A stretch of 64,000 nucleotides of DNA from Desmodesmus armatus (GCA_007449985.2 VIIQ02000166.1:55391-119390); one strand, 5' to 3'; positions 33,377 to 48,853 are shown, counted from the first letter of the stretch. The notes: generated by a model not told the origin, from the sequence alone. Numbers and translations: made by a program.

Positions 33377-34947
33377 ATGCTCAGACAGTTGCATGAACTC
33401 GGATGGGCAAGGCCCAAGCCACATGTAATGCAAATACAGGCCTCAGAGTGGCAAACGCTGTCTTATGGGCCCCACTCCACCTTGCTGCTGGACAGCACGG
33501 TTGTTTTGAAGGGTGCACAAGCAGAGGTGCACACAACAGGCATGCTCGGTGCACCGTACAAGCGCTGCTGCCGCGTGTTGTGCGGGGTTGTCATGATGAT
33601 GAGGCCATTCTGGCAGTTGAGTCTGTCCTGCTTTCTGACGCAGGCTTGCGATGATGCATCCAAGGCACTTTCTGGGCCCCTGCTGCCATTTCAGCAGCTG
33701 GTGATGCTGGCGCACATGGACAACGACCCGCATCTTGTGCATGCGATGCAAGTGAAGCCACACCAGCTTGCAGCGCTTGTAGATCACAACCCCATGCTTG
33801 CATCCGAAGTGCTGATGCGCATGCGTTGGAGCCGTCGCGTTGAAAGGTTTCACCAGGTGGGAGCAAATGCAGGATTTCACCATTATACGCACGTGCATGG
33901 TGTCTGCACTGTTTGGTGCAGTCATCAGGCCCACGATTGCGTGTTTATACAGTACTGTACGATAGTTGGGCTGACTGCACTGTTGTGTCAAGGATAGCCT
34001 TGTCTATGCCGCACTCAGTGACTGTGGTGAGGTTCCGTTCCCTCATGCCATTGAACCCCTCCTTATGCCATTGTATCTTGACCCCCTCCTTGTGCGTTCC
34101 TGTGCCTGCCCCTGCTGTTGGTGTGGCTTGCAGGTGCTTGGGCAGATGCCGCTCAGCCTGCACAGCATGGAGGTTATCAACAAGCTGACAGCGTCTGGGT
34201 GCCTGCCCCCGGATGTGCTTCAGGTGTACATCAGCAACTGCATCAACGCATGTGATGTTATACCGGTGAGCTGGTCACTCGCACCTGTGCAGCCACGGCT
34301 GGTTACTCCAAGGGATATCACATCTGGAGGATCGGGTTAGGCTTGTGGCCTGCTTCGTAAGGAAAGCTGCCTGATTACACGTGCATGTATACATGCATTG
34401 GTAGGCATTGAATTTTGAACCATGCCATGCTGGTGCCTCTGCAAGCGATGCTGTGGTTGCAAAGCATGCATATGTACTGTGGTGCTGGCGCGCCAGACGC
34501 TCAGGACTGTTGTGTTTGCTGCATTTCTCCTTGAGCATGAGTAAGAAGCTAAGCCTGGCTGCCCAGTGCACCACTTGCTCCTGCATGTGCAGGCCTGTGC
34601 AAAGACCTCACCTGTTGTACTGGCAGGCACTATACTTACGTTGACAGGTTCGGTTGCTCACTGCTGCGCCTTTGTCGTCGCAGGACAAGTTTATGCAGAG
34701 CCGCTTGGTGCGCTTGGTGTGCGTTTTCCTACAAAGCCTGCTGCGGCACAGGGTGATCAACCTTGGAGGCCTGTTGTTGGAGGTACAGGCCTTCTGTGTC
34801 AGGTTCGGTCGCATACGTGAAGCGGCCACTCTGTTCAGAGCTTTGAAGCAGTTGGAGCAGGGCGGCGGCAGCCCAGCAGGTGCAGTGCCAGCGACAGGCC
34901 ACCACAGGCCAACAGCAGTCTTGCAGAATGAGTTAGTCAGCGCATAA
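33377..34947 (+). CDS. CNOT11: CCR4-NOT complex subunit 11-like protein (CNOT11)
   Basis: Four exons: 33377-33526, 33644-33856, 34134-34265, 34684-34947 (TAA), all phase 0, giving about 252 residues. The C-terminal CNOT11 domain is clear: [79 protein letters not shown], and [20 protein letters not shown]. The protein family docks with CNOT10 on CNOT1 in the CCR4-NOT deadenylase complex, a nuclear and cytosolic mRNA-decay regulator. The protein is about half the length of the animal one; the N-terminal part is weakly conserved, and the true start may lie in an unseen upstream exon. The donor after GAG at 33526 was chosen for phase. A TGTAA at about 36024 may be the poly(A) signal. Confidence 0.85.
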
Positions 34948-36276
34948 AAGGCGGTAAAGATTGTATCGGTGCTGTGAGACCTGACTAGGGCACTACTGGG
35001 CTGCATCATCCACAGATCACCACTACAGCAAGTGGGTGACAGTGGGTGTCCGGAGAAGTGTGTGCATGTCCGGAGAAGTGTGTGCGTGGCGGTAAAGGAT
35101 ATTGAGGAGTGATGTGGGCTGGCACATACGCTTTTGTGCAGCACCCCTCCTTGTTTTTCCAACGCCCATTAGTCTGGCCAGAAGAAGCCAAGCTAGTTCG
35201 TGGCTGTGGTGGTGTTGCGGTCGGGCGCATTTGTCCAGGCAAGCAGCAGTTGCCCGAGAGTTCTTCAGCCTGTTGATCTCTCTTGTGGCGACTACATGCA
35301 GCGTATGCCCGTGCTCAGCACGGGCTGGTGTGATGCCATGGCAAGTGTTCTTGAGTGTGCCCATGCCCCATCGGGTGGCGAAAAAGGAGCAGCAGTGCTG
35401 CGTGGCAGTCAAAGAGCTGCAGCAGCGATTGTGCAGGAGAGTGCCAGACAGCTCACTGGATCATCCGGTGACCCCAAATTCCGCGTCACAGACATAGGAT
35501 GCGACACAAACGGTTTTCTGGGCGGTGTCAATATGTGGTTGCAAAGCAGCTGTTGCAGTGACCTGGCACAGCTGCTGTTTGGGTGCACGAGCTGTGCTCC
35601 GAACGAGCTGTGCTCCCTGATTGGGTGCTGCGCGCTTTGTGCTTGCTTCGGGGCACTGGAGCGACCTGCTAAGCAGAGGTTCCCTGAATCCTCCTGCAGT
35701 TGTTTGAGGAGACATTCGCCCAGCAGCACGTGTGGTGCAGCTACATGTGGTCTGTTGTGTTGGGCACAGGTGCTCTGCAGCATTGCCAATGGGTCTGACA
35801 GTGCAATACAACCTGGCCTTCTTTGGACTTGATGAGCGCTTTTGTGTAGTTGGATCGCCGACACGGCATTCAGTCCCTTTTTCTTGTTGCGACATGCGCT
35901 ATTGTGCGGCCACAACCGGCCCAGGGTTGGGGAGGCTGCAAAGCTTTCCTAGGTTCGCCTGGTGCTGCTGTTTTGGCACCTAGGCAGATTTGTTGCTTTT
36001 GCACAACGAACCTGCTGGCAAAATGTAACATGATGATCATGATGAAGCAACAGTGAGTGATCTCTTCCTGTGCTTGATTAAGGGTGATGGTCACAAAGGT
36101 CGGTCATGTGATCGGTAGGCTAGCCCATGTGAACTTCACCAGTGCTATACTTGTGACACCAGTCTACAGTCACAATTCAAGACAAAATATCACCATGACA
36201 ATCATGCCAACCTTGTTGCTGTTGTACAGATATGATGGTAAAGACACAGTCGATCTAAGCTCAACAGCACGCTTGA
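34948..36276. other. convergent intergenic region
   Basis: Lies between the stop codons of CNOT11 (plus) and the OPR gene (minus), and probably holds both 3' UTRs. Long ORFs near 35200-35915 have no recognisable domain, no consistent splice structure, and overlap on both strands; they were not annotated. A short direct repeat gtccggagaagtgtgtgc occurs twice near 35048-35086. Confidence 0.5.
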
Positions 36277-39200
36277 TTATGCCACAGCAGCGAGCGTGCG
36301 AAACACAGTGCCTGCTGCACCACCCGGCTGCCTGTTGAACAGGTAGCATGAGCCTGGTGGGGGCTGGCTGCCGGACTTGTCCGTCAAGCCCTCAGTACAG
36401 TGCATTGCATCCTCTGTGACATATGCACTGCTGCCGGCGGCAGCACTCTCGGCACCATGCACTACAGCACGCCGGTGCAAATGCTGCAGTGCAGCCAATG
36501 ACTTCATCAAGCTGCCCAACTGTGCTGGATCAAGCTGCGCGGACCGTAACTCCACAAACAATGACACCTGCTGCAGCAGCTCATGCCCCAACGGCATGTT
36601 CAACACCATGCAAGCACGCAGAGCCACACCCAGCTGCCTGCTGGTGAAGGCGTGCAACTGGGACCCCAGTGCCTGCCCAAATGCCGCCACCCATGCTGGA
36701 GGCAGACGCCTGCCCTGGCCTGCCGTCACTTGCATGTAGCCCCAGACAAACGACGTCAAATCCCGTGCTGTGAAGGAGCCAGCTAGCAGCAGCACCTGGC
36801 TGCGCAGCAGCAGCTGCTTGAGGAGGCACGGCTGTGCAGGCCATGAAGGCTGCAGCCGCGCCAGTGACCACAACAGCAAACACATGTCCCCAGCAGCAAG
36901 CCCCTGCGCACTCTGCGCCAAGCGAGTATTAAGGGCCTGGGCCCACGCAACACCGACGTGTGGCCTGAGCCATGCTGCTGCCCACACACAGTGGCACAGC
37001 TCAGCAGCCTGCATACTGTGCATCCCATCCCTGCTGCTCCCAAACAACAGGTCTACTGTTGCTGGTGGCGCAAACACATCGCACTGGATGCTGTGCCACT
37101 GCTCCAACCCTCCACATCTGTTCAAACCTCGCAGGTGGCTGCACGCGCTGCTGCTGGCCCTGCTGCCCACGTGCCACTGCTGCAAGGCGGCCTGCTGCCC
37201 ACTCAACAGGGGCACACAGTTGAAAGCTGTTGGGCTGTCAGTAGCCCAACCACACTTGCAACCACGCTCATGCTGCTGCGTGCTGGCAGAGCCAAGGGTG
37301 GCGGGAGCCAAACAGCCAGCCGTTCCAAGACTGGGTGCCGTCCACCAAGACAAGTATGGGTGCTCCTGCTGTTGGTGCTGCCTGCAGTGTACTGCGAGGG
37401 CGCGCAGCATCAAGACAGTGCTCGAGGGGCTGGCTGCCTGCAACTGATTTATGTAGGACTGCAGAAGCGCTTCATGCACCACCGCTGGCAGGTGCAGCTG
37501 TAGAACAGCACAGCCCCACAACAGCTTTGACACATCATGCGGCCTGCATTGCACAGCAGGCAGATAGCCAGGCATGGGCAGTTTGACATCACTGATGCAT
37601 GCATGGCAAACAGCTGCCAATCAGGCACTACTGAGCAGGCTGCATGTTGGGCTGCGGTTGACCTACATGACCTTCAAGGGGTGCTGTAAGCAGCACCAGC
37701 CCAACAGCAGCCTTAGCATGCTGCCGGCAGCAGCTTAGCTGCGACACACAACCCACAGTTGCTGACTAAGGGTGATGCGTTCCAACTGAAGCTCCCCACC
37801 ACTCCCCCAACCCTGGGGCAGAAAGGCAGTTCAAAGATGAGTCCCACCCGTCCCGGGTGCGCACCTGAAGTTGGGCAGGTGCTGCTGCACGTGGCTCTGC
37901 AGGGCTGCTGCAGCTGCTGGGCTGGGTTTGAAGCCCACCCGCGACAGCGCGTGCATCAGGGTGGCGAGTGCTGGTGGGTCATGCTGCTGGTGTGGCGCCA
38001 GAAATGCCTCCAGCAGGGCCTGCACCCAGGCTGCAGGGGGCCGCACGCGCAGCCGGCCGCACGCGCGCAGCACCTGGCTCAGCTGCGTGGCGGGCAGGCT
38101 GTGCAGCTGGCGGCCCAGCGCCGACAGGCAGGCAGCACACAGCGCAGCAGGGGGGCGCACTGGGAGGTACGCCATGCCACACAGCAGTGCGGCACACTGC
38201 GAGCTGCTGAGCTGCCCGCTGATGCGCAGTGCGGCTGAGTAGAAGTGCTGGCACCAGGAATGGTGAGGCGTCAGCCGCAGCCTGTTGACAGACCAGAGCA
38301 GCATGCAGGCGCTCTGCGGCTGCAGCCCCAACAGGTGCTGCTCACACACATGCAGCAGCAGCACCGACTGCTGGGCAACAGCGCGCCTGAACGCATCCAA
38401 GCGACGCTGCTGGTCTGTGGGCCGCTGCCTGCCAGGTGCAACACACGCGCCGCCTGCTATGGTTGCGCAAGCCCACAAAGCTACTGCGCAGGCCTTGATG
38501 CCAGCCGCGCTCCCGGCACTGGCAGCAGCTGCTGTGCTGCGACTTTGGGGCACATGGCTGTCTGGTGTTGCAGCCTGCAGCTGCACAGGGGACGGGCCTT
38601 GAGTGTTGGGGGTGCTGCTGCCCCAGCTGGCTAGCAGCAAGGACAGCAGGGGCAGCAGCCACATGCGTGCCAGCGCTGGGTGCTGCAACCTTGCCAGAGC
38701 CCAAGCTGACTGAGCTAGGGCCCACAGCCGGACATCCTGAGACTCTGAAGTCTGCACAGGAGGTTGAAGCTGCTGCTGTGCTTGGTGCTGTGTGCCACAC
38801 AGACCTGGAGGGTCTGGCTGACCAGCCTCAAGGGTACGGACCATAGCCTGTCAGCAAGCTGGCTGGCTGACTGTTGCCGTACCTCTGTGAGCGTGTAGTG
38901 CTTCACCAGCGAGTGCAGGAGGCAGTCCAAGATGTCCAAGCCCGGCTGTGGCCGCATCCTGGCCAGCGCACACAGCACTGTGGCCGTGGACTGCCCACTG
39001 CTGTTGTGCACCACATCAACATACTGGGCCACCAGCTGCTCCACTTTGCAGGAATCGGGCAGGTGCTGCAGCTTGGCGAGGCACCACAGGGTAGTTGACA
39101 ACTCACGTCCGGTGCACAGGTGCAGTTGTGCCAGCAGAAGCTCCAGCAACAAGCGCACAAAGGTGTTCGACTGCTGCTGCAGTCGGCACCCTGGCGTGTC

Positions 39201-39587
39201 ATGGCTCTGCTGCTGCAGGCGCCGAGCACACACAGTCAATGCTGCACTGATATGGATGGGGTTGAGCCTGGCCTGCTGCTTGAGGCACACAGCTGCAAGT
39301 TGATTCAAGTCCAAGCACTGTGCAATTTGCCTCGTTAGGGCTCTTTCAGCCGATGCATATAGCAGCCTGAAGTGGGACGACTCTTCAACTTGGAAAGTAT
39401 CCACACTACTGAGTTGCGAACGCAGCACGTTGGGTTGTAAGCTCGTTTGTGTTACTGCTGCTGCTACTGCTGTTCCGGAGAAGAAGGTTGCCGTAGCCTG
39501 CACTGAACGATGCACGGTATGGCTTTGAGTGCGTATGCAACGCAGATGAGGATGGCCGAAGCAAGGTGGGACTGAACAGAGTACCAT
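36277..39587 (-). CDS. octotricopeptide-repeat (OPR) protein, probably organellar
   Basis: Three exons: 38883-39587, 37865-38751, 36277-37591. Junction 1 is phase 0 (LTE|TSE); junction 2 is phase 2. They encode about 968 residues. The sequence is rich in helix-pair repeats of the OPR type, for example LWALAQSAWALARLQHPALA, RPPAAWVQALLEAF, LPPAWVAAFGQALGSQL and SRQLGVALRACMVLNM. OPR proteins bind specific chloroplast or mitochondrial RNAs and act in stability, splicing or translation. The Arg-rich, acid-poor N-terminus (FGHPHLRCIRTQSHTVHRSV) fits an organelle transit peptide. No RAP domain was seen at the C-terminus. Target RNA unknown. The acceptor at 37592 was chosen by phase and is the least certain junction. 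Confidence 0.75.
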
Positions 39588-39850
39588 AGGTGGGAAATCG
39601 ATCCAGCAACAATGGATGTGGTCGCTCTATTTTTGGCCACCAGATAACCGTTTTCGCAGACACAAGTTCATCTTGTCCGGCCACAAACAAGAGAGACATA
39701 CCATAGAGAGCTGCAACATGTGAGCGTGATGCGCTTAGTCAACAAGTCAAAAGACTCGTCCTCCAACACTTGACATCACCCAGCTGGTTCAGCAGATTAC
39801 CATAGCAATATCCCACTTGGCAACCTTGACAGCATCAGACCAAACAGACT

Positions 39851-39851
39851 C

Positions 39852-39882
<31 letters not shown>

Positions 39883-39883
39883 A
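39851..39883. repeat. poly-C followed by (CA)n
   Basis: Simple repeat in the short interval between the OPR and quinolinate synthase genes. Confidence 0.9.
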
Positions 39884-39927
39884 GCTTACGCTCTGTACGG
39901 GTACTCTACACATTATGGTCAAGGCTG

Positions 39928-42900
39928 CTATGATGCATTACGCGATGCTATATCTGACACCATCTCGGCACTGAACCGTTTGTGCTGCGTGAAGTACCGC
40001 ATGTGCAAGATAGGCTCACAGCCAGCCTGTGCCACACTCTTGCCCCCAACCATGTCGGTGTATGTACGCGGCCTGAAGCCTTCGAGCAGCGCCTCGCCTG
40101 CTGCATCACCAACCCGCTGGGCCACCATCATGAGAGCTGCCAGGCTGTTCATCTTCATGTAGGGGCACGATGCACAGCCACCCTCCAGCGAGCAGCCCTC
40201 ACCCCCTGCAGGACCAGGCACCAGCGCCAGACCACCTGCCAGCTCCCCCACGGCTGCTGCCTGCCCCACACCCCCAGCCGCTGACACCTGCTGCTGCGGC
40301 GTGGTCACCGAGCGTGGGTTGACGGGGAACACCACCTCCACCTCCATGTCATCCCTCCCTGCAGCCCCCAGCAGCGCCTGCACCTTGCGCACGATGCTGG
40401 TGATCATGCCCGCCTCAGTGCCCAGCACAAAGGTGAGGCGCTGCCCGTATGGCTGCTGCAGTGCCTCCTGCACCCTGCCCGCAATGAAGTCCAGGATGTT
40501 GCTGGTGGAGCCCACCACTCCCATGCCCCGAGCCTTGGCCCGCATCGCAAGGCGGAACATTTCCCCAGGCACCTCGAAGTGGGCAGTCAGGTAGGCATCC
40601 CCATACGCCTGCAGCAGCACACAGGAAGGCCTCACAGGAAGCAGGAGCATGGCCAGGCATGCATCAGCAGGACTGCAGCCACTAAAGTAAACTGGTTCAT
40701 ACAACTTATGCATGCACAAAAAAGTGATATGTGTGCTGCACAGGCTCAATGGTGGGTGCCCTGCAGGCGCTGTTGAGCCTGTGCATGGCTCAACTCATCA
40801 TGGGTGCATGGTAGCACAAAAGCTTGGGCCCCTGTTCCCCTGCCACACACACAGCCAAGTTGGCAGGGTCCAACAAGGTAGAGTCCTGGTTCAGTCGAAC
40901 ATGATGAAGTCCATTGCAATGCCCTTTTGTGCACACATCAGCATGCAAATGTCTGCTTGGACTGCAACCCCACCTGCTGCACCACCTGGCATGTCTCGCC
41001 CCCAAATATGTGGTGCACGACGCAGGTGCCATCTGTGAAGTGATGCAGGCGTGGCAGCAGGCTGCGTATGCTGTCTGCTGTGTGTGCAGGGTGCAGCGCC
41101 GCCACCTCCTCATCAGGCAGTCCAGCCAGCTGGGTGAACAGCTCCGCCAGATTGAGCCCCATGTACGTGTCAGGGCCGTACCACACCGTCACGTCAGGGA
41201 CCTGCAGGCAAACAAAGGCAGCAGCTGTATATGTGTGCTTCTTTGTCAGGCAAGTTCACTGATAGTTTGCTGAACGGCATCATCGGCCAAGGGTCACCAC
41301 ATCTGACGCACAACTCACACATCTGATGCACAACTCAAGCTCACTATGTTGGTGTGACTCATAATTTGGTTGCATGTTTTGATTTTTGCTTGCATGTGCC
41401 TTCATGGTGATAGTATGCTAGCTAAAGATTTGACCTCTGTGCCTAACACACTCACCAATACTGCCCGTACTGCTGACTACACTGCTGATTGATCAAATCA
41501 ACCAGAGGACCAAACGTGGGAGGAGGCAGAGAGAGGATGTTCATCAAAAAAAAAAAAACCAAAAACAGCACACCATACAATGTTCAAAACACCTCACACC
41601 AACACCTCACACCAACACCACAAACAAAAGCCAAGGCTACATGCCTGCAGGACCACAACACATGGCACAAGCCAGCACAGTAGGGCCCAGCACAGCATGG
41701 CATGATGTTCACAGCACTGCAGCTTCGCACAGCAGGCAACCGCAGTGCAGGACTATACAGCCCCTTCCCCAAGGCACGGCATGCCGTTGCACAGGCATGG
41801 CTACACCCTACCTGAGCAAAGGCCTGCAGCACAGTTTGCACCACATTGCTGCTGGTGCATGTGATGGTTGGGACCAGGCTGTGTGCCATAGCCTTTGTGC
41901 GCAGGCTGGTGTTGATGTAGACTACGTGCAGGCTGCGAGGTGTTCGCGCCGCCTCCTCCAGGTAGGCAGCGTAGCCGGGGCTCTCAGCAGCCTCAGCAAG
42001 CGAACAGCCAATGGCATCAGATGACATCCGGAACACCTGTGCAACGCACAACATGGTTGCACTTACAGGGCGGCTGAACGTGTGCTGAACAGTATCATGT
42101 GCAAGACATGTGGTGAGCTGTGGGGAACCAACAGCTTCTCCAGATGCCACCAATGCAACGGGGGCAGACATGGCTGGCAGACTCTATCAGCGGACTGCAA
42201 ATGTTGTCCCACACAAGCTCATATGCACTGCACAAGCTGGCAAGCGGTACCAGCCATCAAAAACATTGACAGCTAGTCCTACTCAGCCCCTCATCCCCTA
42301 TCACATCTCAGCAACGGGCCCACCACAAACCTAAGACCAGGGGGGGGGACGCACAGCCTATTCTTCGGAGGAGGGGAGGGGTCAATCGGAGGACGAGCCT
42401 ATTTTCGGAGGGTGGGGAGGGGTGCAGCGGCCTGTCCCAGAGGGAAGCAGCAGTACCTAACAACAGCCTAAAACCGACACGGGGGAGGGGTCCGTGCGCC
42501 AAACAGCCTAAAAATGACACAGGCGGAGGGGTTGAAGCATATTTGGCGTCCCCCCCCCCTGGTCTTAGGTTTGTGGTGGACCCCCAACATGTCACATATT
42601 TCATGCAGGTGCCCCTCCTGCATGATCATCCGTTACATTGATGGGGCGCTTGCCGTTCACCTGCCCAAGCACCGTCTGCGTGCCACGCAACCCACCTGCA
42701 CGTGTGACAGGCCGGCCTCGTCCAGTATGGCCCGCACATTCTCGCTCATGAAGTCCACTCCCAGCACGGCAATGGTGCTGCAGCCTGCTCGCGCCATCTT
42801 AACTGCAGCGTCAGCCATGACTAGGCTGTCACTGATGTGAATGTGGGGCCAGGACTCAGCCGCTGCAGCCAAAACACCTTGGACCTGCACATGCACAGAA

Positions 42901-44605
42901 ACAGTCACTGCCGGCCCCAAATGCTGGCCAGCGCACCAAAGGGTTGTGGCATAACTCCAGCAATGCTGCTGGCCTGAAAGGCCCACCAAAGTTGCCCAGC
43001 CCACCATTTGTCTTGGCTGCTGCTGCCACCCTTTGCCCACCCCCCTCTCTACACACACAAGCTCCCTGTCTTCCTACCCCCCCCCCCTATGTTCTCACAT
43101 ACAAACACGTTGAGCCACACCACGTTCATGCCTTCACCCCGTCAATCAGAAGTTCCTATGACACCTTACTACCTCTTGCAACCTCTTCACTGTGCCTGCA
43201 GCTTTCACTGCGCCTACAGCTGACTCTGCCTGCAGCTGATTCTGGGGGTTCCAAGAAAGGGCTACAGCGCTTCGTTGCCATGCAGGGGGGGCCTCTTTCA
43301 GTCTCAATTTCGGCTCTTTGCAGTCGTCAGTCCATCTCAGCAACGCTTCTCTTGGTTGATGCACTCCACGGCAGCTTGCCTGTCCTTGAGCACTTGGATG
43401 CTATGTAATGGGATGCTGTAGGACCCATGTGTGCAACACACCTGTGGGTCCATGTAGAAGTGCGCCACCACCCCAATCTGCTTGCTGCGCAGCAGGCTGG
43501 CCAGCTGCTGCACCTGCTGGCTGTCAGGCTGCAGGTACTGCGCCTGCACCTCAGCAAACTGGCCCTGTGGCTGCACCTGGTCCGCCCGTATCAGCAGGCT
43601 GGGGAACTGGGGCAGGTCTGTAACCAGGCGGCGGGTGCGGCGCTGCAGCGCCTCCAGCAGGTTGGCCAGGCCGGCACTGCGGCTGCGTGTGAGCACCGCA
43701 GGGCCCAGGCCCAGGCGCGGCAGCAGCGCAGACGCCTCCAAACCAAGGATGTCGGCAGGGCGCAGGCCCGACAGGCAGCTGACCAGCACAGCTGCCAGCC
43801 CCGCTGTGACAGCACTGTCACTGGCGGCACGCAGCCGCACGCCGCCCTCAGGCTCAAGCTCAGCATCAACCCACACCTGCGAACACACACAGGCGCAGGT
43901 GTTTGAAGATCCGGCAGTCATGATCAGGGCTGCAGCCTCAACACAGCAGACCAGGCCTCATCATGCGGATTGCTATTGGGACATGCTTGTCATGACAGCA
44001 TGGTTCCTGGGCTAGCATCATATGTACCGAGATTCACTGCTTGCTGCCCATCGTCCGACCCTGGCTCAGCAGCATGTGCAACGACACTGACGCTTCCCGG
44101 CCCGCCGGCTGCGGCATGTAGCTTCGTGCTGGTACCAGAGCAATTCACCTGAGCTGAACAGCCTAGCACACGGTTGGCATTTTGTTTCAACTCCTCAGGG
44201 AACGACGGCAGCTGCTCTGCATATTGCAGTACGAGCTGATACCGCTCCTTGGCATCAGCACAGGATTGGAACTGCAACACAAGCTCATCCACACGTGCAG
44301 ACAAACACTGCTCCTGCACATTGGAAACTGCTCTTGGCTGGGCACATACAAAGGAACGACAGCAGGAGCCAGGACGCAGCAGCAGCAGCAGCAGCCCATG
44401 TCAGCAGGCGGGGACGCAACACACCTGCACCTGCACGCATATGGAACGGAAACCTATATTCACTTGTGAGGTCTACAGTTGTTCAGCAGCTGCAACATAC
44501 CTGATAGCGTGGTGCTGAGCGAGGCAGACTTGGGGCAGCAGCAGGAACGAGAGGGGGCCTTCTGTGGCAGGCTGCCTGCTGCGGGAGGAGCGGAATGCGA
44601 TGCAT
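39928..44605 (-). CDS. QS/SUFE3: SufE domain-quinolinate synthase fusion, plastid type
   Basis: Seven exons, all phase 0: 44501-44605, 44149-44313, 43442-43876, 42696-42884, 41812-42036, 40974-41201, 39928-40608; 675 residues. Exon 1 encodes a basic, Pro/Ala-rich transit-like peptide starting MHRIPLLPQQAACHRR. Next is a SufE domain whose sulfur-acceptor cysteine sits in NRVLGCSAQV, then a NadA domain (SKQIGVVAHFYMDPQ, ISDSLVMADAAVKMA, PTITCTSSNVVQT, LTAHFEVPGEMF, VLGTEAGM, EGCSLEGGCASCPYMKMN, GCEPILHMRYF). The enzyme condenses iminoaspartate with dihydroxyacetone phosphate to quinolinate for NAD synthesis, using a 4Fe-4S cluster; the SufE part activates plastid cysteine desulfurase. Architecture and length match plant QS/SUFE3. 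A MITE lies in the intron 42037-42695. Appears intact. Confidence 0.95.
42316..42585. mobile_element. MITE, family GGGTCCACC, copy 2
   Basis: Ends gg(g)cccaccacaaacctaag and cttaggtttgtggtggaccc are inverted repeats matching copy 1 at 14304-14592. The interior shares cagcctaaaa(c/a)cgacac-like and gaggggt motifs, in reverse orientation to copy 1. It sits inside an intron of the SufE-quinolinate synthase gene. A CAAC on both sides may be a 4-bp target duplication. Confidence 0.8.
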
Positions 44606-45652
44606 GAACCCAATTCAGCAACAAAAGTCACTGCGATAGCTATTCAGCCACGAATTGCTGGCTGACTTGGTTCGGACGCAGGAGACGCTGAGCACCAAAT
44701 ACAGATCCAGGCACAAGAGACAACTGCTTACTTTGTGACAGCAGTAACCCTTAGGGTACGTTTCTACTGGGGCTGGTTGCAACGCAGTCGTAACTGGACG
44801 GTCGCAAATAATCCCGGTTGCAACTCAGGTGTCACGTTTCTGCTGGCAGTCGCGTCACAGTGTCAGCAGTAGCGTCGCAGCGCTTTGCTGGCTCTACAGA
44901 GTGTTACAGGCCAAGTCGCGCCCGAAATGTTTGATCATATAGTTGTTGTCAGCTGGTTTGTCAATTTGAAAGCCTGGACGGAAGCTGAGTGACAGTCAGC
45001 TGGCAAGCTGGCACAGTGTGCCAGGCACACAGTGGCAGGGCCAGGCACTGCCTTTCATGTTTTTCGTTATGGATGGAAAGCATATTCACTGATATTTGAG
45101 ATTGGATGGAAGTCGTCTTGACAGTGTCACAGTGACACAGCAGCAGCAGCTGCTGCAGCTCACTTGTGGTGGGGCCCCAGGTGACTGCTGCAGTCAAGGC
45201 TGACTGTAGGCTGCTGTCTTGCTGAGGAAAGCCGCCCATAATATTGGAACAGTGTCGACAGCAAATTGACAGCAGTGTCAGTCCCTTCTAGAGGCACCCT
45301 CAGGGTGCACAGCTGCCGCAGCAGGGCCCCAGCACTGGCAGACCATCCTTTTCATATGTTCACATGTACCAAGGGAATGACTTTTTCAGTCACTTCCTAC
45401 AGAAAGGGAAGAAATCGCTTCGGAACCAAAGAAGGGTAGCTTTCATGACTAGCTGCACTGCTGCTTCTTGCTGTCTTACACACATGGCTTTTCAAAAACC
45501 CCAATTGCACAGACACAACAGCACAACACCAGACATGAATGCGAGTCCATATGTCTCTACGATGACGAGATTGTAGTACAGGCCAGAACCACGAGCATTG
45601 TCATGACTGCCTGCCTGCCTGCCCACCACCACAAGGCAAGGGTTGTCCACTG
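44606..45652. other. intergenic region between QS and ACL5 genes
   Basis: Holds the QS promoter and the ACL5 3' UTR. There are repeated (c)agtcg(c/t) words (44785-44890) and a short palindrome-rich stretch (gacagtgtcacagtgacac, 45119-45138). No gene supported. Confidence 0.5.
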
Positions 45653-47863
<2,211 letters not shown>

Positions 47864-48041
47864 TCTTGCAACGATATATATGCCAGGAGGTTGGTTGCTG
47901 AAGATCGGCAAGTTGGTATTCTCTTTCCACCAAGCAGTGTCTATTTATGTTCCCTTTGATTTTTTTGGCTTGAGGCCTGCTGTAGGCTGCCCGTGAGATT
48001 GAAATACCGCAAAATTCTCAATTGGCGGAAGCCGGTCAACG

Positions 48042-48853
48042 TTGACTGAAGCTTTCCAGCAGCTGTATTCGGGGTGGACCCAAAAAGGCCGCATTGAATG
48101 TAACAGAAGTATCGAGACCCTGTCCCTGCCTACGTCGCCTTCTCCTATGGGTCGCCCTCGTTCTACATGTCACTACGTGCATCCCCGTGTCTACATCTTC
48201 CTCTGGACTGAGTGGGTGTTCGGTGTGCTGTTGCAGGTAATATATTGGTGATGACTGGGTGCTGGTGCTGGTGGTGGAGCCTGGTGGACACATGAGCACT
48301 TCATTCGGGTGGCGGCCCCTAGATGCATTAGCATAGATATGTAATCTGACGTTAACTGTAAAAAACCTGTGCTGTGTCCGCTGCTTGTTTTCCTGCTGCC
48401 CTTTCGTATTCCCCATCGTATGGCCTTGGTTTCCCGGTTGGCTCTCACATCTTCTTTAGGCCAACCCAAGTGCCAGTGTACTGGATGCATGTGATTCTGT
48501 GTGCAAGCTGTGGAACACATGATGTAATAACGAGGGGTTGGAATATATCGCTGTTTGCACAATTTGTGTGCCCGTGTGGAACCCGCACTGAATTCGGAAA
48601 TACTTTGATTGTCAGAGAAGCTTTATGCAGCCCGTGGGGCAGCTGGTGTGGCTTCCATCAGCTGTGCTGGCCCAGTGGGAGGTCCGTGACCTGCTGCTGC
48701 TATTGTAAGAGGGTCACCGATCCCAAAAACTCGACAAGGTACTCAATCACGATCAGTGATGATGAGACGTGTGAGCAGCAGCCCATGCAACGTAGGATGG
48801 AGCTCCCTCAAACGTGGTGTTCCACACAGAACACCCGCGTCTTCAAGGCATGA
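48042..48853 (+). CDS. possible spliced gene, product unknown
   Basis: Low-confidence candidate divergent from ACL5. An open stretch (about 48042-48236) ends at a donor CAG|GTAATA, and a second open stretch starts after a good acceptor (ctcacatcttctttag, about 48459) and ends at 48853. The second part holds paired cysteines (ILCASCGTHD ... QFVCPCGTRTEFGN) that could be a small zinc-binding module, and more cysteine pairs later (SVTCCCYCKR). The phases of the two parts do not match, no start ATG was settled, and no family is recognised. Non-coding transcript or remnant is equally possible. Confidence 0.25.

Noticed and set aside
35102..35915. Overlapping ORFs on both strands downstream of CNOT11
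   Set aside because: No recognisable domain; they lie in the expected 3' UTR region of two convergent genes.
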